Assembly (NCBI GenBank): GCA_024642705.1
Contig: JAHEAQ010000020.1
Location: 1-64,000, forward strand
Direction of reading: 5' to 3'
Source: Bacteroidota bacterium
GTDB lineage: Bacteria > Bacteroidota > Bacteroidia > Chitinophagales > Saprospiraceae
DNA: 64,000 bases
In this document: one piece after another, positions 7,533 through 17,405 of the stretch
Layout: the number at the start of each line of letters is the position of its first letter
Position numbering within the stretch: the stretch's first letter is position 1
Notes under the pieces: model-generated
Seen by the model: only the letters and a program-made list of their open reading frames with translations
What the model was told of the DNA's origin: nothing
Databases searched by the model: none
Translations under genes and position numbers: made by a program

Positions 7533-9857
7533 TTATCTTATTATCATCAACTTTGTCACTGCAGTATTTGGATCTTCAAATGGATTTCGACTATTGCTAA
7601 AAACTAAGTATACTCCAGAACTAACTTTTCTACCATTATAATCTCGTCCGTCCCAATGAGCTTGACCACCTAAAGCAAAAGTTTCGTGCACGAGTTGTCC
7701 TCTTATGTCAGTAATTTTAATTGCAGCATCCCTTGAAAGCCCGCGAATGGCAATTAGCCCATCGTAGTGCGGTCTGACTGGATTTGGAAATGCAAAAGTA
7801 GTGGAATTATGTCGCTTTCCTCCAGAAGTGGTTAGGGTTTGATAAGATTGAATTCCCTGATCACTTGCAATATACATTAAGCCAGATTTACCATCATATG
7901 CCATGTCAAGGATATTATTATTGAAAAGCGGACTGTTATCTATTGTAAAACGGTCAATTTTTTCTCTACCATCCGAAGATTGAACAAATATTCCATTTCT
8001 GGATCCAAACCACTTTCTATTGGCACCATCTATTTCTATACTTCTTACATCTTCAGTAACTAATAGAAGAGCAGCTATACTATCTTCCAAAACTCTTCTA
8101 ATGGAGCCCAAACAATTTTCAATATCAAAAGGGTTAGAACCACACTCAAAAACAATTGGCCCATTACCAGTACCTACCCAAACATCCCCATTTAGGTCTT
8201 TCTTCAAGCAATTAATTATGTTGCTTTCCAAATTAGAATTGCTAGAATTAAAAAATCTTTGTCTATCATCTGACGGATCTTTTACGGTTCCATTGTCATC
8301 ATAAACAAGGACACCTCCCGAAGCTCCTGTAACTTGGATCCATTTGAATCCATAATCATCAATTTCTATTTGCCCAATCCTGTTTCCAGTAGAAATATTA
8401 AATGAATGAAAAGTACCTTCAGGAGTTAGAGCAATCAAAGGTTTATTTCCTTCATAAACACTAATCCAAAGATTTTTTTCCTGATCAAATGCTAATCCGC
8501 TTATTTTCTCAATTTCTGGTATACCAGACCCTGCAATTGGCGAGTTTTCACTATTGAATAAGCTGAAAGTATTCGCTTCAAAATTTGCTTTTGCCAAACC
8601 CGAAAAAAAGGATCCCAAATATATATTTTCACTGTTTGGATCAGGGGCTAACACAAAATTATTAATGAATTCATTTTCCTTAAGAAATGGAGTATTTGCA
8701 TCGTTATAATTTAACCATTGCCCTTCTTTTAAAATATATATTCCATTTCTATCTGAAGAAAAATTAAAACCTTCCGATACGCCGCCAGATGCGACATACA
8801 AGATACCATCTTCAACACGCATTTCGCTGACACTGTGAGAAAAAGGAGACGGGGCAGTGAATCTTTGGCATATTGCATCCTTGTTGTCAGTATATCGAAA
8901 ACTGTTCCATTCATCAGCATACCAAATTCTTCCTGAATCTTCCATTAATCCATAATTGATAAAATTTCCACAATTGGAGTTGCTTAAAGAAAGCTCTAAA
9001 TTGTTATTTATAAATAGTGCCCTAGAACTAAATTCTTTTTCCTTTCGCAGACCTATCATTAATTCTTGACCGTCAGGATTCATAAATTCTATTAATTCGC
9101 CAGATTCAGGTTGATAGAATAATTCGAACTGGTCAGAATTCTTTATATAGAGATTATTGTCAATATTTAAAAATAGAGCGCCATTGTAAAAAGCCACCTC
9201 TTTTGCTTCATATGCCAAAGGAAGACCTTCTTCAACCCCAACAAATTCCCAATTATTAAAATCTCCAAAATTATAATTTTTAGATAGATCAATTTTGTAT
9301 AATCCATCTTCAGTGGCAGCAAAAAGATAATTGTCTTGGTCTGTTGTTGTATTATATACTTGTCTATTCATTTGTGTGGTGAAGCCAAATTCAAAAGTTT
9401 CCATATTGTAAGAGACCACTCCAAAACCTGTTGACAAAAAAGATTTTTTAGATTTATCGAAATGCACATCATTAATTCTTTTGTCTCCAATTATTCCTAG
9501 ATTGTTTTTTATATCTGAAATATTAATGATTCCATCTTCTGTTAATATATCCATATTACTATCAGAGTATATTACAAATAACACACCTGTGTATGGATCA
9601 TATTTTACATTTGAAATTCCTAACGTAGAAAGGCCTTCCACTTTACTGATAAATTCTAGGGATAGATCTTCTTTATTTATTGACATGATGGACCAATCTG
9701 TGCCATAGTAAATCTTGGTGGGACTTTGGGTAATTGATAAACCACGTTGGTAAGGAAGGTGCGATTCCCAAGATCCAAATCCTAAATTTGATTGAGTCAT
9801 TATTTCATTGGCATTTATGAGTACAATCCACAAAACCAATAGATATTTTCCCTTCAT
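7533..9857 (-). CDS. porZ: PorZ-like two-propeller protein of the type IX secretion system
   Basis: A 774-residue exported protein with a signal peptide (ending MTQ), then two beta-propellers made of repeats such as DQDNYLFAATEDGLYKID and KDLNGDVWVGTGNGPIVF, and a C-terminal T9SS-type domain containing GQLVHETFALGGQAHWDGRD and SSGVYLVFS. This architecture, and the N-terminal W..H.PY motif, match PorZ, the surface component that helps attach anionic LPS to T9SS cargo. The ATG at 9857 gives a correct signal peptide and leaves 7 bp to nadD; a longer frame to 9899 would run into nadD. PorZ rather than a generic propeller protein is my best reading. Confidence 0.8.
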   Translation of the reverse strand: MKGKYLLVLWIVLINANEIMTQSNLGFGSWESHLPYQRGLSITQSPTKIYYGTDWSIMSINKEDLSLEFISKVEGLSTLGISNVKYDPYTGVLFVIYSDSNMDILTEDGIINISDIKNNLGIIGDKRINDVHFDKSKKSFLSTGFGVVSYNMETFEFGFTTQMNRQVYNTTTDQDNYLFAATEDGLYKIDLSKNYNFGDFNNWEFVGVEEGLPLAYEAKEVAFYNGALFLNIDNNLYIKNSDQFELFYQPESGELIEFMNPDGQELMIGLRKEKEFSSRALFINNNLELSLSNSNCGNFINYGLMEDSGRIWYADEWNSFRYTDNKDAICQRFTAPSPFSHSVSEMRVEDGILYVASGGVSEGFNFSSDRNGIYILKEGQWLNYNDANTPFLKENEFINNFVLAPDPNSENIYLGSFFSGLAKANFEANTFSLFNSENSPIAGSGIPEIEKISGLAFDQEKNLWISVYEGNKPLIALTPEGTFHSFNISTGNRIGQIEIDDYGFKWIQVTGASGGVLVYDDNGTVKDPSDDRQRFFNSSNSNLESNIINCLKKDLNGDVWVGTGNGPIVFECGSNPFDIENCLGSIRRVLEDSIAALLLVTEDVRSIEIDGANRKWFGSRNGIFVQSSDGREKIDRFTIDNSPLFNNNILDMAYDGKSGLMYIASDQGIQSYQTLTTSGGKRHNSTTFAFPNPVRPHYDGLIAIRGLSRDAAIKITDIRGQLVHETFALGGQAHWDGRDYNGRKVSSGVYLVFSNSRNPFEDPNTAVTKLMIIR

Positions 9858-9864
9858 TTGGGGC

Positions 9865-10437
9865 TTATTTATATAATTTATAGTCTTCGATATATTCAAA
9901 AACGGTGTGAGGAACCAAATATTGAACAGATTTCCCTTTTTTTATTGAATCTCGAATAAAACTTGAAGAAATATTCATCATTGGTGCTTCAATTATTGTA
10001 ATTGAATCATGAGACGCGAATTCACCAAGTTCAAAATTTGGTCTTTTGTAAATAAATATTTCGTGATTCTTTAAAATAATTTCATAATTTTTCCATTTAT
10101 GAAAATTAGAAAGATTATCGCCACCCATAATTAGTGAAAAGATATGGTGAGGATATTTTTCCTTGAGATATGTCAAGGTGTCAATTGTGTAGGATGGTTT
10201 TGGCAAAGAAAATTCAACATTTGAAGCTTGAATTTTTGTATTACCAGCAATAGCCAAATGAACAAGATGCAAACGATCATAATCATTAGCCAATGTTTTT
10301 TTGTCTTTATGTGGATTATGCGGACTAACTACCATCCAAACTTGATCCAAATTACTGTATTGAACCATATGGTTTGCAATAATCATATGCCCGATGTGAA
10401 CTGGATTAAAGGATCCAAAATATAATCCTATCCGCAT
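9865..10437 (-). CDS. nadD: nicotinate-nucleotide adenylyltransferase
   Basis: Makes nicotinic acid adenine dinucleotide from NaMN and ATP in NAD synthesis. The nucleotidyltransferase signature GLYFGSFNPVHIGH is at residues 4-17 (the GSFNP and HxGH motifs), MGGDNLSNFHKW is near residue 100, and the C-terminal SSSFIRDSIKKGKSV contains the conserved ISSTxIR-type motif. The 190-residue length is normal. It lies 12 bp downstream of dnaN and 7 bp upstream of porZ, suggesting a dnaN-nadD-porZ transcript. Confidence 0.95.
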   Translation of the reverse strand: MRIGLYFGSFNPVHIGHMIIANHMVQYSNLDQVWMVVSPHNPHKDKKTLANDYDRLHLVHLAIAGNTKIQASNVEFSLPKPSYTIDTLTYLKEKYPHHIFSLIMGGDNLSNFHKWKNYEIILKNHEIFIYKRPNFELGEFASHDSITIIEAPMMNISSSFIRDSIKKGKSVQYLVPHTVFEYIEDYKLYK

Positions 10438-10449
10438 TAAGTTTTTTTA

Positions 10450-11565
10450 TTAGTGACTCATCATCACTGGCATAACCAGCATCAATAAATGTTCATTATC
10501 GTCTTCTTCCATTGGAAGCAAAATACCAGCTCTACTTGGAGTGGACATTTCCAATTTAACCTCATCGGATTCAATTACATTTAACATTTCAATTAAAAAC
10601 TTGGCATTGAAACCAATATTCATAGTATCGCCCGTGTATTTGCATGGAAGCTGTTCAGTGGCTTCGTTGCTGAAATCTAAATCTTGAGCAGAAATTGTTA
10701 ATGCTCCATCATTGATATTCAAAACCACTTGATTGGTAGTTTTATTAGCATAAATGGCAATCCTTGTTAATGAATGCTGGAAATCATTTCTACCAATCAA
10801 CATTTCATTAGGATTTTCAACTGGGATTACAGCGTTATAATCAGGATATTTTGCATCAATAAGTCTGCAAACAATTTTTGTGTCACCAATTTTGAAAAAG
10901 GCATTAGTTTTGTTATAGCTCAAAGTAACATCTGACTTACCACCGATTGCATTTTTAACCAAAGTCAGAGCTTTTTTAGGAACTATAAAGGAAGCTGCAA
11001 GATCACTTTTTAAATTGCCAAAAGTATATTTTATCAATTTGTGAGCATCAGTAGCAACAAAAATAATTTTTTTGAAATCTATTTGGACAAATACGCCGGT
11101 CATTGCAAGCCGCAATTCATCGGAGCTTGTTGCAAATAATGTTTTGCTTATGGCTTTAGATAATATCTCTGTAGTCAAATGCACCGAATTAATATCAACT
11201 TCTTCAGGAGTTTCAGGAAAATCTTCGGGTCCTTCTCCAGCCAGTTTATATTTACCAAATGCAGAGGTCAACTCAATAGCCCGATTATCATCATTTAATG
11301 AAAAAGTGATTGGTTGATCTGGAAGTGCTTTTAAAGTATCTAATAGAATCTTTGCAGGAACAGCAACAGAACCAGGAGTTTCAGTATTAACAGCCATTGA
11401 GGTGATAATCGTGGTTTCTAAATTTGTTGCTGTAATTGTTAGACTCTTGTCATGGATTACAAATAAGAAATCTTCAAGAATTGGAAGTACAGGATTTGAA
11501 CCAATTGCACCACCTGCTATTTGCAGGTTTTTAAGTAATTCTGAAGACGATACGGAAAATTTCAT
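10450..11565 (-). CDS. dnaN: DNA polymerase III beta subunit (sliding clamp)
   Basis: Ring-shaped clamp that tethers DNA polymerase III. The 371-residue length and the three-domain pattern are normal: the N terminus is MKFSVSSSELLKNLQIAGGAIGSNPVLPILEDFL, RLIDAKYPDYNAVIP lies in domain 2/3 near residue 240, and the C terminus MLVMPVMM is the conserved LPMR-type end. It is not next to dnaA here. A TATTTTTG element on the minus strand 25 bp before the start (11590-11597) is a candidate -7 box. The nadD and porZ genes follow closely. Confidence 0.97.
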   Translation of the reverse strand: MKFSVSSSELLKNLQIAGGAIGSNPVLPILEDFLFVIHDKSLTITATNLETTIITSMAVNTETPGSVAVPAKILLDTLKALPDQPITFSLNDDNRAIELTSAFGKYKLAGEGPEDFPETPEEVDINSVHLTTEILSKAISKTLFATSSDELRLAMTGVFVQIDFKKIIFVATDAHKLIKYTFGNLKSDLAASFIVPKKALTLVKNAIGGKSDVTLSYNKTNAFFKIGDTKIVCRLIDAKYPDYNAVIPVENPNEMLIGRNDFQHSLTRIAIYANKTTNQVVLNINDGALTISAQDLDFSNEATEQLPCKYTGDTMNIGFNAKFLIEMLNVIESDEVKLEMSTPSRAGILLPMEEDDNEHLLMLVMPVMMSH

Positions 11566-11589
11566 GTTTTCTTTAATTTTAAAGTATCA

Positions 11590-11597
11590 CAAAAATA
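11590..11597 (-). promoter_or_regulatory. candidate -7 element for the dnaN-nadD-porZ unit
   Basis: The minus strand reads TATTTTTG, an exact match to TAnnTTTG, ending 24 bp before the dnaN start codon. There is no convincing -33 element. Confidence 0.35.
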
Positions 11598-11669
11598 ATT
11601 CTAAATAGCATAATTCCTAACTAATCTTCCTTTGGGATGTTTATTTTCTGAAATTTTTCAGTTCTTTGC

Positions 11670-12956
11670 ATGCTTATGGAAAAATTTAGAAAAAAAGGCC
11701 CTAAGATTAAAATTATCGAAGAAGTCGCACTCCACAATTATGAGAGCGCAAAATTGGATAACGGACTCCCGATCTATTCCATTTCTTCTGGCACTCAAGA
11801 TATCATAAAAATTGAATTAGTTTTTGAATCTGGAAGACCTTTTGAAATAAAAAAAGTGGTATCAAAAGCATGCAATAGCCAAATTAAGGAAGGTTGCTTT
11901 TCACTTAATTCAAAACAAATTTCGGATAAAATTGATTTTTTTGGAGCAACTTTGAAAACTTCTGAAAATTTAGACACATGTTCTTTAAGTTTGTTTTGTT
12001 TGGGAAAACATTTTGATAATTTGTTGCCAATTTTGCATGAGATTGTTACCTCACCTTTGTTTCCGGAAGATGAATTAAGAAAATATGGTAAAAATAATGC
12101 GGAACGATTAAAAATCGAATTGGTTAAAAATGATGTGATTGCATACAGGAATTTGACGGAACATATTTTTAGTAAGGATCATCCCTATGGCTATAATTCA
12201 GAAATCCAAGACTATCTTTCCTTAGAAAGAGAAGATTTAGTGAACCATTATGAGAAAAATTACGGATTCAACAACTGTTATATTTTTTTGAGTGGTAAAG
12301 TGACGGATGAACATGTAAAAAAATGCAATGAGTATTTTGGGAATAGTTTCAAATCTGCAAATCCTAAAGAAGTTGTACCATTAATCCAAGATTCATTACC
12401 TCAAAAAATACATTTAGCCTCTGACAAAGAATTTCAGACTGCTCTTAAAATAGGACGAAAATTATTTAAAAGGGACCACCCTGACTACGCGGGCATGTAC
12501 TTTTTGAATGCAATTTTAGGTGGATATTTTGGATCTAGATTAATGTCCAATATTCGAGAAGACAAGGGATTTACTTATAATATTTATTCTGAAATAGATG
12601 TTATGAAGCACGATGGTGTCTTTATGATTGGGACAGAGGTTAGTGACGATTTTGTTTCACAAACTTTGGCAGAAATAGAGAAAGAAATCGATATATTGAA
12701 ATCAGAATTAATCGATAAAGATGAAATGATGATGGTAAGAAATTATCTTTTGGGAAGAATATTAAATTTCGTCGATGGACCGTTTAATACAGCAAGTTTA
12801 TTGAAATCTATTGTATTGTCAAAAGTGGAATTGGATTATTTTGATAATTTGATTCACACAATCAGAAATATATCGGCTTTAGAATTGCAGGCATTAGCTA
12901 ATAAATACTTGGATTTCGATAAGATGTGGACCATTTCAGTTGGGAAAAAAATATAG
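11670..12956 (+). CDS. M16-family peptidase homologue, non-catalytic type
   Basis: A 428-residue protein with the two-domain M16 (insulinase / processing-peptidase) fold. The C-terminal domain signature LGGYFGSRLMSNIREDKGFTYNIYS is clear at about residues 290-315. The N-terminal zinc-binding HxxEH motif, expected around residues 65-80, is missing; the aligned stretch reads KACNSQIKEGC. There is no signal peptide, so it is probably cytoplasmic. Families of this kind pair an inactive subunit with an active HxxEH subunit, but no active partner is encoded in this window. It runs divergently from dnaN. Confidence 0.85.
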   Translation: MLMEKFRKKGPKIKIIEEVALHNYESAKLDNGLPIYSISSGTQDIIKIELVFESGRPFEIKKVVSKACNSQIKEGCFSLNSKQISDKIDFFGATLKTSENLDTCSLSLFCLGKHFDNLLPILHEIVTSPLFPEDELRKYGKNNAERLKIELVKNDVIAYRNLTEHIFSKDHPYGYNSEIQDYLSLEREDLVNHYEKNYGFNNCYIFLSGKVTDEHVKKCNEYFGNSFKSANPKEVVPLIQDSLPQKIHLASDKEFQTALKIGRKLFKRDHPDYAGMYFLNAILGGYFGSRLMSNIREDKGFTYNIYSEIDVMKHDGVFMIGTEVSDDFVSQTLAEIEKEIDILKSELIDKDEMMMVRNYLLGRILNFVDGPFNTASLLKSIVLSKVELDYFDNLIHTIRNISALELQALANKYLDFDKMWTISVGKKI

Positions 12957-13130
12957 TTGGTACATATTTTGTATCTTTTTTAAATTGATTAAGTAGAATA
13001 TAAGTAATTATGAATAAGGAGGAAAGGATGATTTTCGAATTATTTATTTATTAATTGTCGTATGTGCTTTTTTAAGGAGTATAATAATGTTAATTCGCTT
13101 CTTTTTATGTAATTTTCGCGCTTTAAGGAA

Positions 13131-13151
13131 AAAGGGTAATAATTACCTTTT
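13131..13151 (+). repeat. inverted repeat in the mreB leader
   Basis: GGTAAT-A-ATTACC (13135-13147) extends by a G.T pair and three A-T pairs to a 10-bp stem ending 28 bp before the mreB start. It could be an operator or an mRNA hairpin. A near-consensus -7 box (TAATTTTC, one mismatch) lies about 20 bp upstream. Confidence 0.35.
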
Positions 13152-13179
13152 CATATCGCGTAAAAACTCGGATATTTAA

Positions 13180-14211
13180 ATGAGATTTTTTAATTTTTTT
13201 ACACAGGAATTGGCTATTGATTTAGGGACAGCTAATACATTGATTATTCAAGACGGTGAAATTGTGGTTGACGAACCTTCAATTGTTGCAATAGACAGGA
13301 AAACAGGTGAAGTTATTGCTGTGGGATCCAAGGCTATGCAGATGCATGAGAAAACCCATGATAATATAAAGACCATCAGACCTTTAAAAGATGGTGTGAT
13401 TGCAGATTTTCAAGCTGCTGAGAAGTTGATTCAAGGTTTAATCAATCAGATATCTGAGCGAAAAAGATTTTTTACGCATCTAAGAATGATGATTTGTATT
13501 CCAAGTGGAATTACAGAAGTTGAAAAACGTGCTGTTTTTGATTCTGCAGACCACGTAGATTCAAAGGAGACTTATTTGATATATGAACCAATGGCTGCAG
13601 CTTTGGGAATTGGTTTAAATGTAGAAGCTCCAATTGGCAATATGATAATTGATATAGGAGGAGGAACAACAGAAATTGCAGTAATTGCCCTATCTGGAAT
13701 AGTTACTGATCAATCCATTAGAACGGCTGGGGATGAATTTACAGCCGATATTGTGGAGCATATGCGTAGGAAGCACAACCTATTGATAGGAGAAAGAACT
13801 GCAGAAATTATTAAAATTAACATTGGGTCAGCATTGGTAAAATTAGATGATCCCCCAGAGCAGATTGCTGTGAATGGAAGAGATCTTATTTCTGGTATTC
13901 CAAAACAAGTTTTTGTAACCTATGAAGAAACAGCAGAAGCACTTGACAAATCCATTGCTAAAATAGAAGAAGCCATCCTCAAAGCACTTGAAGACACACC
14001 TCCGGAATTAGCATCTGATATTTATAAAAGAGGAATTTACTTAACTGGTGGTGGTGCATTATTGAGAGGACTTAATAAAAGAATTGCTGAAAAAACCAAG
14101 TTGCCAGTGCATATAGCTGAAGATCCTTTAAGAGCAGTTGTTATCGGAACGGGAATAGCCCTTAAAAATGCAAAAAGATTCACTTTTCTGATTGATAGGA
14201 AAAGTATTTAG
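13180..14211 (+). CDS. mreB: rod shape-determining actin homologue MreB
   Basis: Actin-like filament protein that directs lateral wall synthesis. The 343-residue length is normal. Phosphate 1 loop IDLGTANTLI is at residues 13-22, the phosphate 2 motif MIIDIGGGTTEIAVI near 155-170, and the adenosine motif IYLTGGGALLRGL near 285. The N terminus MRFFNFFTQ is the amphipathic membrane-binding segment. It is the first gene of a tight operon mreB-mreC-mreD-mrdA-folA, with a 223-bp leader region upstream. Confidence 0.97.
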   Translation: MRFFNFFTQELAIDLGTANTLIIQDGEIVVDEPSIVAIDRKTGEVIAVGSKAMQMHEKTHDNIKTIRPLKDGVIADFQAAEKLIQGLINQISERKRFFTHLRMMICIPSGITEVEKRAVFDSADHVDSKETYLIYEPMAAALGIGLNVEAPIGNMIIDIGGGTTEIAVIALSGIVTDQSIRTAGDEFTADIVEHMRRKHNLLIGERTAEIIKINIGSALVKLDDPPEQIAVNGRDLISGIPKQVFVTYEETAEALDKSIAKIEEAILKALEDTPPELASDIYKRGIYLTGGGALLRGLNKRIAEKTKLPVHIAEDPLRAVVIGTGIALKNAKRFTFLIDRKSI

Positions 14212-14228
14212 TTTTTGAAAATTTATAA

Positions 14229-15044
14229 ATGCACAATCTCCTTTTATTATTTGCAAGAGTTGGCAATTTAATCCTTTTTGTCGCACTGGAAATATTATGC
14301 ATTTATTTAATTGTTAATTATAATCAAACTCAGAAAGGAATTTATATTAATTCTGCAAATATTATTTCAGGTTCTTTCTATAATAGATTAAATTCTTTCA
14401 CCGAATATTTGCAACTCGGTGCAAAAAATGACAGATTAGCAGAAGAAAATAGCAAACTGCTGGAGTCTCTTATAAATTTAAGGAGCGCAAAAGAAATTCC
14501 TGCTGCTCAAGTAGATTCTACATTCAAATTCAAATTAATTTCAGCAGCTGTTATCAATAATTCTATTTGGCAGAAAAACAACAAAATTACTTTAGATAAA
14601 GGCAGTAAAAATGGCATCAAAAAAGGAATGGGTGTTATTAATAATGAAGGTATTATTGGTATCATTAGTGATGTCTCTGATAACTTTGCAGCTGCTATTT
14701 CCATATTAAATTTGCAAACCAATATTTCTGTAAAACTGAAAAAAACCTTAGAAATTGGAGAGCTGAAATGGGACGGCAAAAGTTCAAAAAAGATGATAAT
14801 GACATCTGTTCCACCTCACGTTTCGATTATTGAAGGAGATTCAATTGTGACCAGTGGTTTTTCAACTATTTTTCCGCCAGATATTTATATTGGCTCTGCA
14901 GGAAAGGTTGAAAATGATATTAGGAATGGATTTTTGTCCATTGAAGTGATTTTGAATAACAATCTATCAAGTATTGATTATGTATATGTCATTGAAAATA
15001 TTTTTGCTGCAGAACAATTAGAAATAGAGTCAAATGGGCAATAG
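14229..15044 (+). CDS. mreC: rod shape-determining protein MreC
   Basis: Bitopic inner-membrane protein linking MreB to the periplasmic elongation machinery. It has one membrane helix at about residues 8-30, a coiled-coil stretch (about 60-90, LGAKNDRLAEENSKLLESLINL), and a two-beta-barrel periplasmic domain with the family marker NKITLDKGSKNGIKKGMGVINNEGIIGII near residues 117-145. At 271 residues it is of usual length. It begins 17 bp after mreB and its last 11 bases overlap the start of mreD. Confidence 0.95.
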   Translation: MHNLLLLFARVGNLILFVALEILCIYLIVNYNQTQKGIYINSANIISGSFYNRLNSFTEYLQLGAKNDRLAEENSKLLESLINLRSAKEIPAAQVDSTFKFKLISAAVINNSIWQKNNKITLDKGSKNGIKKGMGVINNEGIIGIISDVSDNFAAAISILNLQTNISVKLKKTLEIGELKWDGKSSKKMIMTSVPPHVSIIEGDSIVTSGFSTIFPPDIYIGSAGKVENDIRNGFLSIEVILNNNLSSIDYVYVIENIFAAEQLEIESNGQ

Positions 15045-15555
15045 TATTTTTCGAAATATTCTAAGATTTTTTGGGCTCATTCTTATTCAGAGTTTGATTC
15101 TCAAGAGAATTGATTTAAGTTTCGGAGATTTTAACTATTTCAATATTATAATTTATCATTTATTTATTCTGCTTTTGCCATTAAATATCCCAAGGTGGGC
15201 AAGTCTTATGCTTGCTTTTGCACTTGGAATTACTTGTGATATGTTTTATGATAGTCCAGGCTTACATGCAAGTGCATCCGTATTTACTGCTTATTTAAGA
15301 AAACCAATATTAAAACTTTTAGAGCCTCAGGGTGGTTATAATATTAATGAAATTCCAAGCCTATACCATTTCGATATTTCTTGGGTCATATCTTATTGTG
15401 CAATTTTAACATTTACTCATTTTTTATGGTATTTTTCGGTTCAAGCTTTTTCATTTGTTTTCTTTTTTGATATAATATTAAATACGATTTTTAGTTTTAT
15501 TATATCAATTATTTTTATTTTGATGTATCAGTTTATCATCAGACCTAAATATTAA
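15034..15555 (+). CDS. mreD: rod shape-determining protein MreD
   Basis: A 173-residue integral membrane protein with five to six hydrophobic segments and the MreD-like start IFRNILRFFGLILIQSLILKRI. It works with MreC and PBP2 in the elongasome. Identification rests on position (between mreC and mrdA), size and topology more than on sequence motifs, which are weak in this family. It overlaps mreC by 11 bp. Confidence 0.9.
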   Translation: MGNSIFRNILRFFGLILIQSLILKRIDLSFGDFNYFNIIIYHLFILLLPLNIPRWASLMLAFALGITCDMFYDSPGLHASASVFTAYLRKPILKLLEPQGGYNINEIPSLYHFDISWVISYCAILTFTHFLWYFSVQAFSFVFFFDIILNTIFSFIISIIFILMYQFIIRPKY

Positions 15556-15557
15556 AA

Positions 15558-17405
15558 TTGGAGCTATATAAAAAAAATATAATTCTCGGTATTTTTGTTT
15601 TGAGTGCTATTATATTAACACTTAAGGCCGCTCAAATTCAAATTTTTGATAGTTCTTTCAAAGAGAAAGCATTTCAAACCACTTTGAATAAGAAAAAGCT
15701 TTACCCAACTAGAGGGCTCATTTTTGATAGGAATGGCGAATTATTAGCAGCCAATGAACCTAATTATGAACTAGAAGTAATCTACAATCAACTGGATCCA
15801 AAAATGGATACCATGTTGCTTTGCTCGTTATTAGATATTGACAAAGAATCTTTCATCACTCGTATTAATAAAAACTGGAGGGACAAACGGTTTAGCAAAT
15901 CTTCTCCGTTTAGTTTTATCAATAATATATCTCCAGAAAAATATGCTTCACTCCAAGAGCATTTGTTTCAATTTCCTGGATTCTATGTGGAAATGCGAAA
16001 CGTAAGATCCTATCCTCATAAATGCTCTGCACATGTATTAGGATATTTAGGAGAAGTTAATCAAAGGCAAATAAATAATTCTGAAGGAGAATATGAACTT
16101 GGAGATTTTATTGGATCAGTGGGATTGGAAAAAGTATATGAAAAGGAATTAAAAGGAACTAAGGGCATAGAATATATGCTAAGAGACAATTTGGGAAGAA
16201 ATGTCGAAGTATATGATGACGGCAAACTTAATGTGTATCCTGTTCCTGGAGATTTTTTGACAACAGGCCTTGATTTAGAACTTCAGATTTTAGGCGAAGA
16301 ATTAATGGCAAACAAAAGAGGCAGTATTGTTGCGATTGACCCTTCGACAGGGGAAATTCTTGCTGCTTTAAGTTCTATTTCTTACGATCCTAATTTAATG
16401 TCAATGTCAAACGATAGGGACAAAGCATACACTAGTATGCTCCAAGATTCCGTTAACAAACCACTAATTGACAGATCAGTAATGTCGAAATATCCTCCTG
16501 GTTCTATCATTAAGCCTGTTATGGCATTGATAGCACTTCAGGAAGGAATTACTTATGTCGACAGAAGAATTCCTTGTGATGGAGTTTATGAAGTTTCAAG
16601 AGGATTTTCTCAAAAATGTCATATTCATGGACCTACTGGTAATATTTCAGGTGCTATTCAACATTCATGCAATTCCTATTTTTATCAGGTTATGAAAGAA
16701 ATGGTAGAAAAATACGGGTATTCAAATCCCGGAAAAGGACTGGATATGGTTATGGATCATCTTAAAGAATTTGGTTTAGGACAAAAACTTGGAGTGGATA
16801 TCAGTTATGAAAATGGAGGTAATTTGCCTAGTGCTGCATATTTCAATAAATTGTACAATACAAAATATTCTTCATGGAGGTCTGGAGCAATATTATCCTT
16901 AGGAATAGGGCAAGGGGAATTAGAATTAACCACTGTTCAAATGGCAAATTTAGCAGCAATTATTGCCAATAGAGGCTATTATTATAGCCCTCATATCATT
17001 CAAAAATTTAGCAAGGGAAGTCATAAAATACCTGAAAGTTATTCTGTGAAGCATGAAGTCAGTATTGACAAGAAATATTTTGAACCTGTTATTGAGGGAA
17101 TGGAACAAGCTGTAAATGCGGGAACTGCAACGATGGCAAGAATTGATGGAATAGCTGTTTGTGGAAAAACAGGAACCTCTCAAAATTCAGGAATAGATCA
17201 CTCTGTTTTTTTTGCGTTTGCACCGAGAGAAAATCCGAAAATTGCAATTGCTGTTTTTATTGAAAATGCAGGATGGGGCGGCACTTATGCAGCGCCAATT
17301 GCAAGTTTGATGATCGAACAATATTTGAAAAAATCTATTGACCCTAGCCGGAATTGGATTTTAGAAAGAATGCTGAATGCCAATCTAATCGAAGAAAAAT
17401 CATAA
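15558..17405 (+). CDS. mrdA: penicillin-binding protein 2 (elongation transpeptidase)
   Basis: Class B PBP that cross-links peptidoglycan during elongation. It has one N-terminal membrane helix, the pedestal motif TRGLIFDRNGELLAANEPNYELEV (about residues 50-73), and the transpeptidase motifs: SxxK as PPGSIIKPV (about 313-321), SxN as SCNSYFY (about 370), and KTG as CGKTGTSQN (about 535). The start must be the TTG at 15558, 2 bp after mreD: it gives the standard MELYKKNIILGIF membrane start, and the next ATG lies beyond the helix and pedestal. The stop overlaps the folA start by one base. Confidence 0.95.
   Translation: MELYKKNIILGIFVLSAIILTLKAAQIQIFDSSFKEKAFQTTLNKKKLYPTRGLIFDRNGELLAANEPNYELEVIYNQLDPKMDTMLLCSLLDIDKESFITRINKNWRDKRFSKSSPFSFINNISPEKYASLQEHLFQFPGFYVEMRNVRSYPHKCSAHVLGYLGEVNQRQINNSEGEYELGDFIGSVGLEKVYEKELKGTKGIEYMLRDNLGRNVEVYDDGKLNVYPVPGDFLTTGLDLELQILGEELMANKRGSIVAIDPSTGEILAALSSISYDPNLMSMSNDRDKAYTSMLQDSVNKPLIDRSVMSKYPPGSIIKPVMALIALQEGITYVDRRIPCDGVYEVSRGFSQKCHIHGPTGNISGAIQHSCNSYFYQVMKEMVEKYGYSNPGKGLDMVMDHLKEFGLGQKLGVDISYENGGNLPSAAYFNKLYNTKYSSWRSGAILSLGIGQGELELTTVQMANLAAIIANRGYYYSPHIIQKFSKGSHKIPESYSVKHEVSIDKKYFEPVIEGMEQAVNAGTATMARIDGIAVCGKTGTSQNSGIDHSVFFAFAPRENPKIAIAVFIENAGWGGTYAAPIASLMIEQYLKKSIDPSRNWILERMLNANLIEEKS

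Noticed and set aside
9858-9899. Longer porZ start reaching into nadD
   Set aside because: It would overlap the end of nadD and bury the signal peptide; ATG 9857 fits both.
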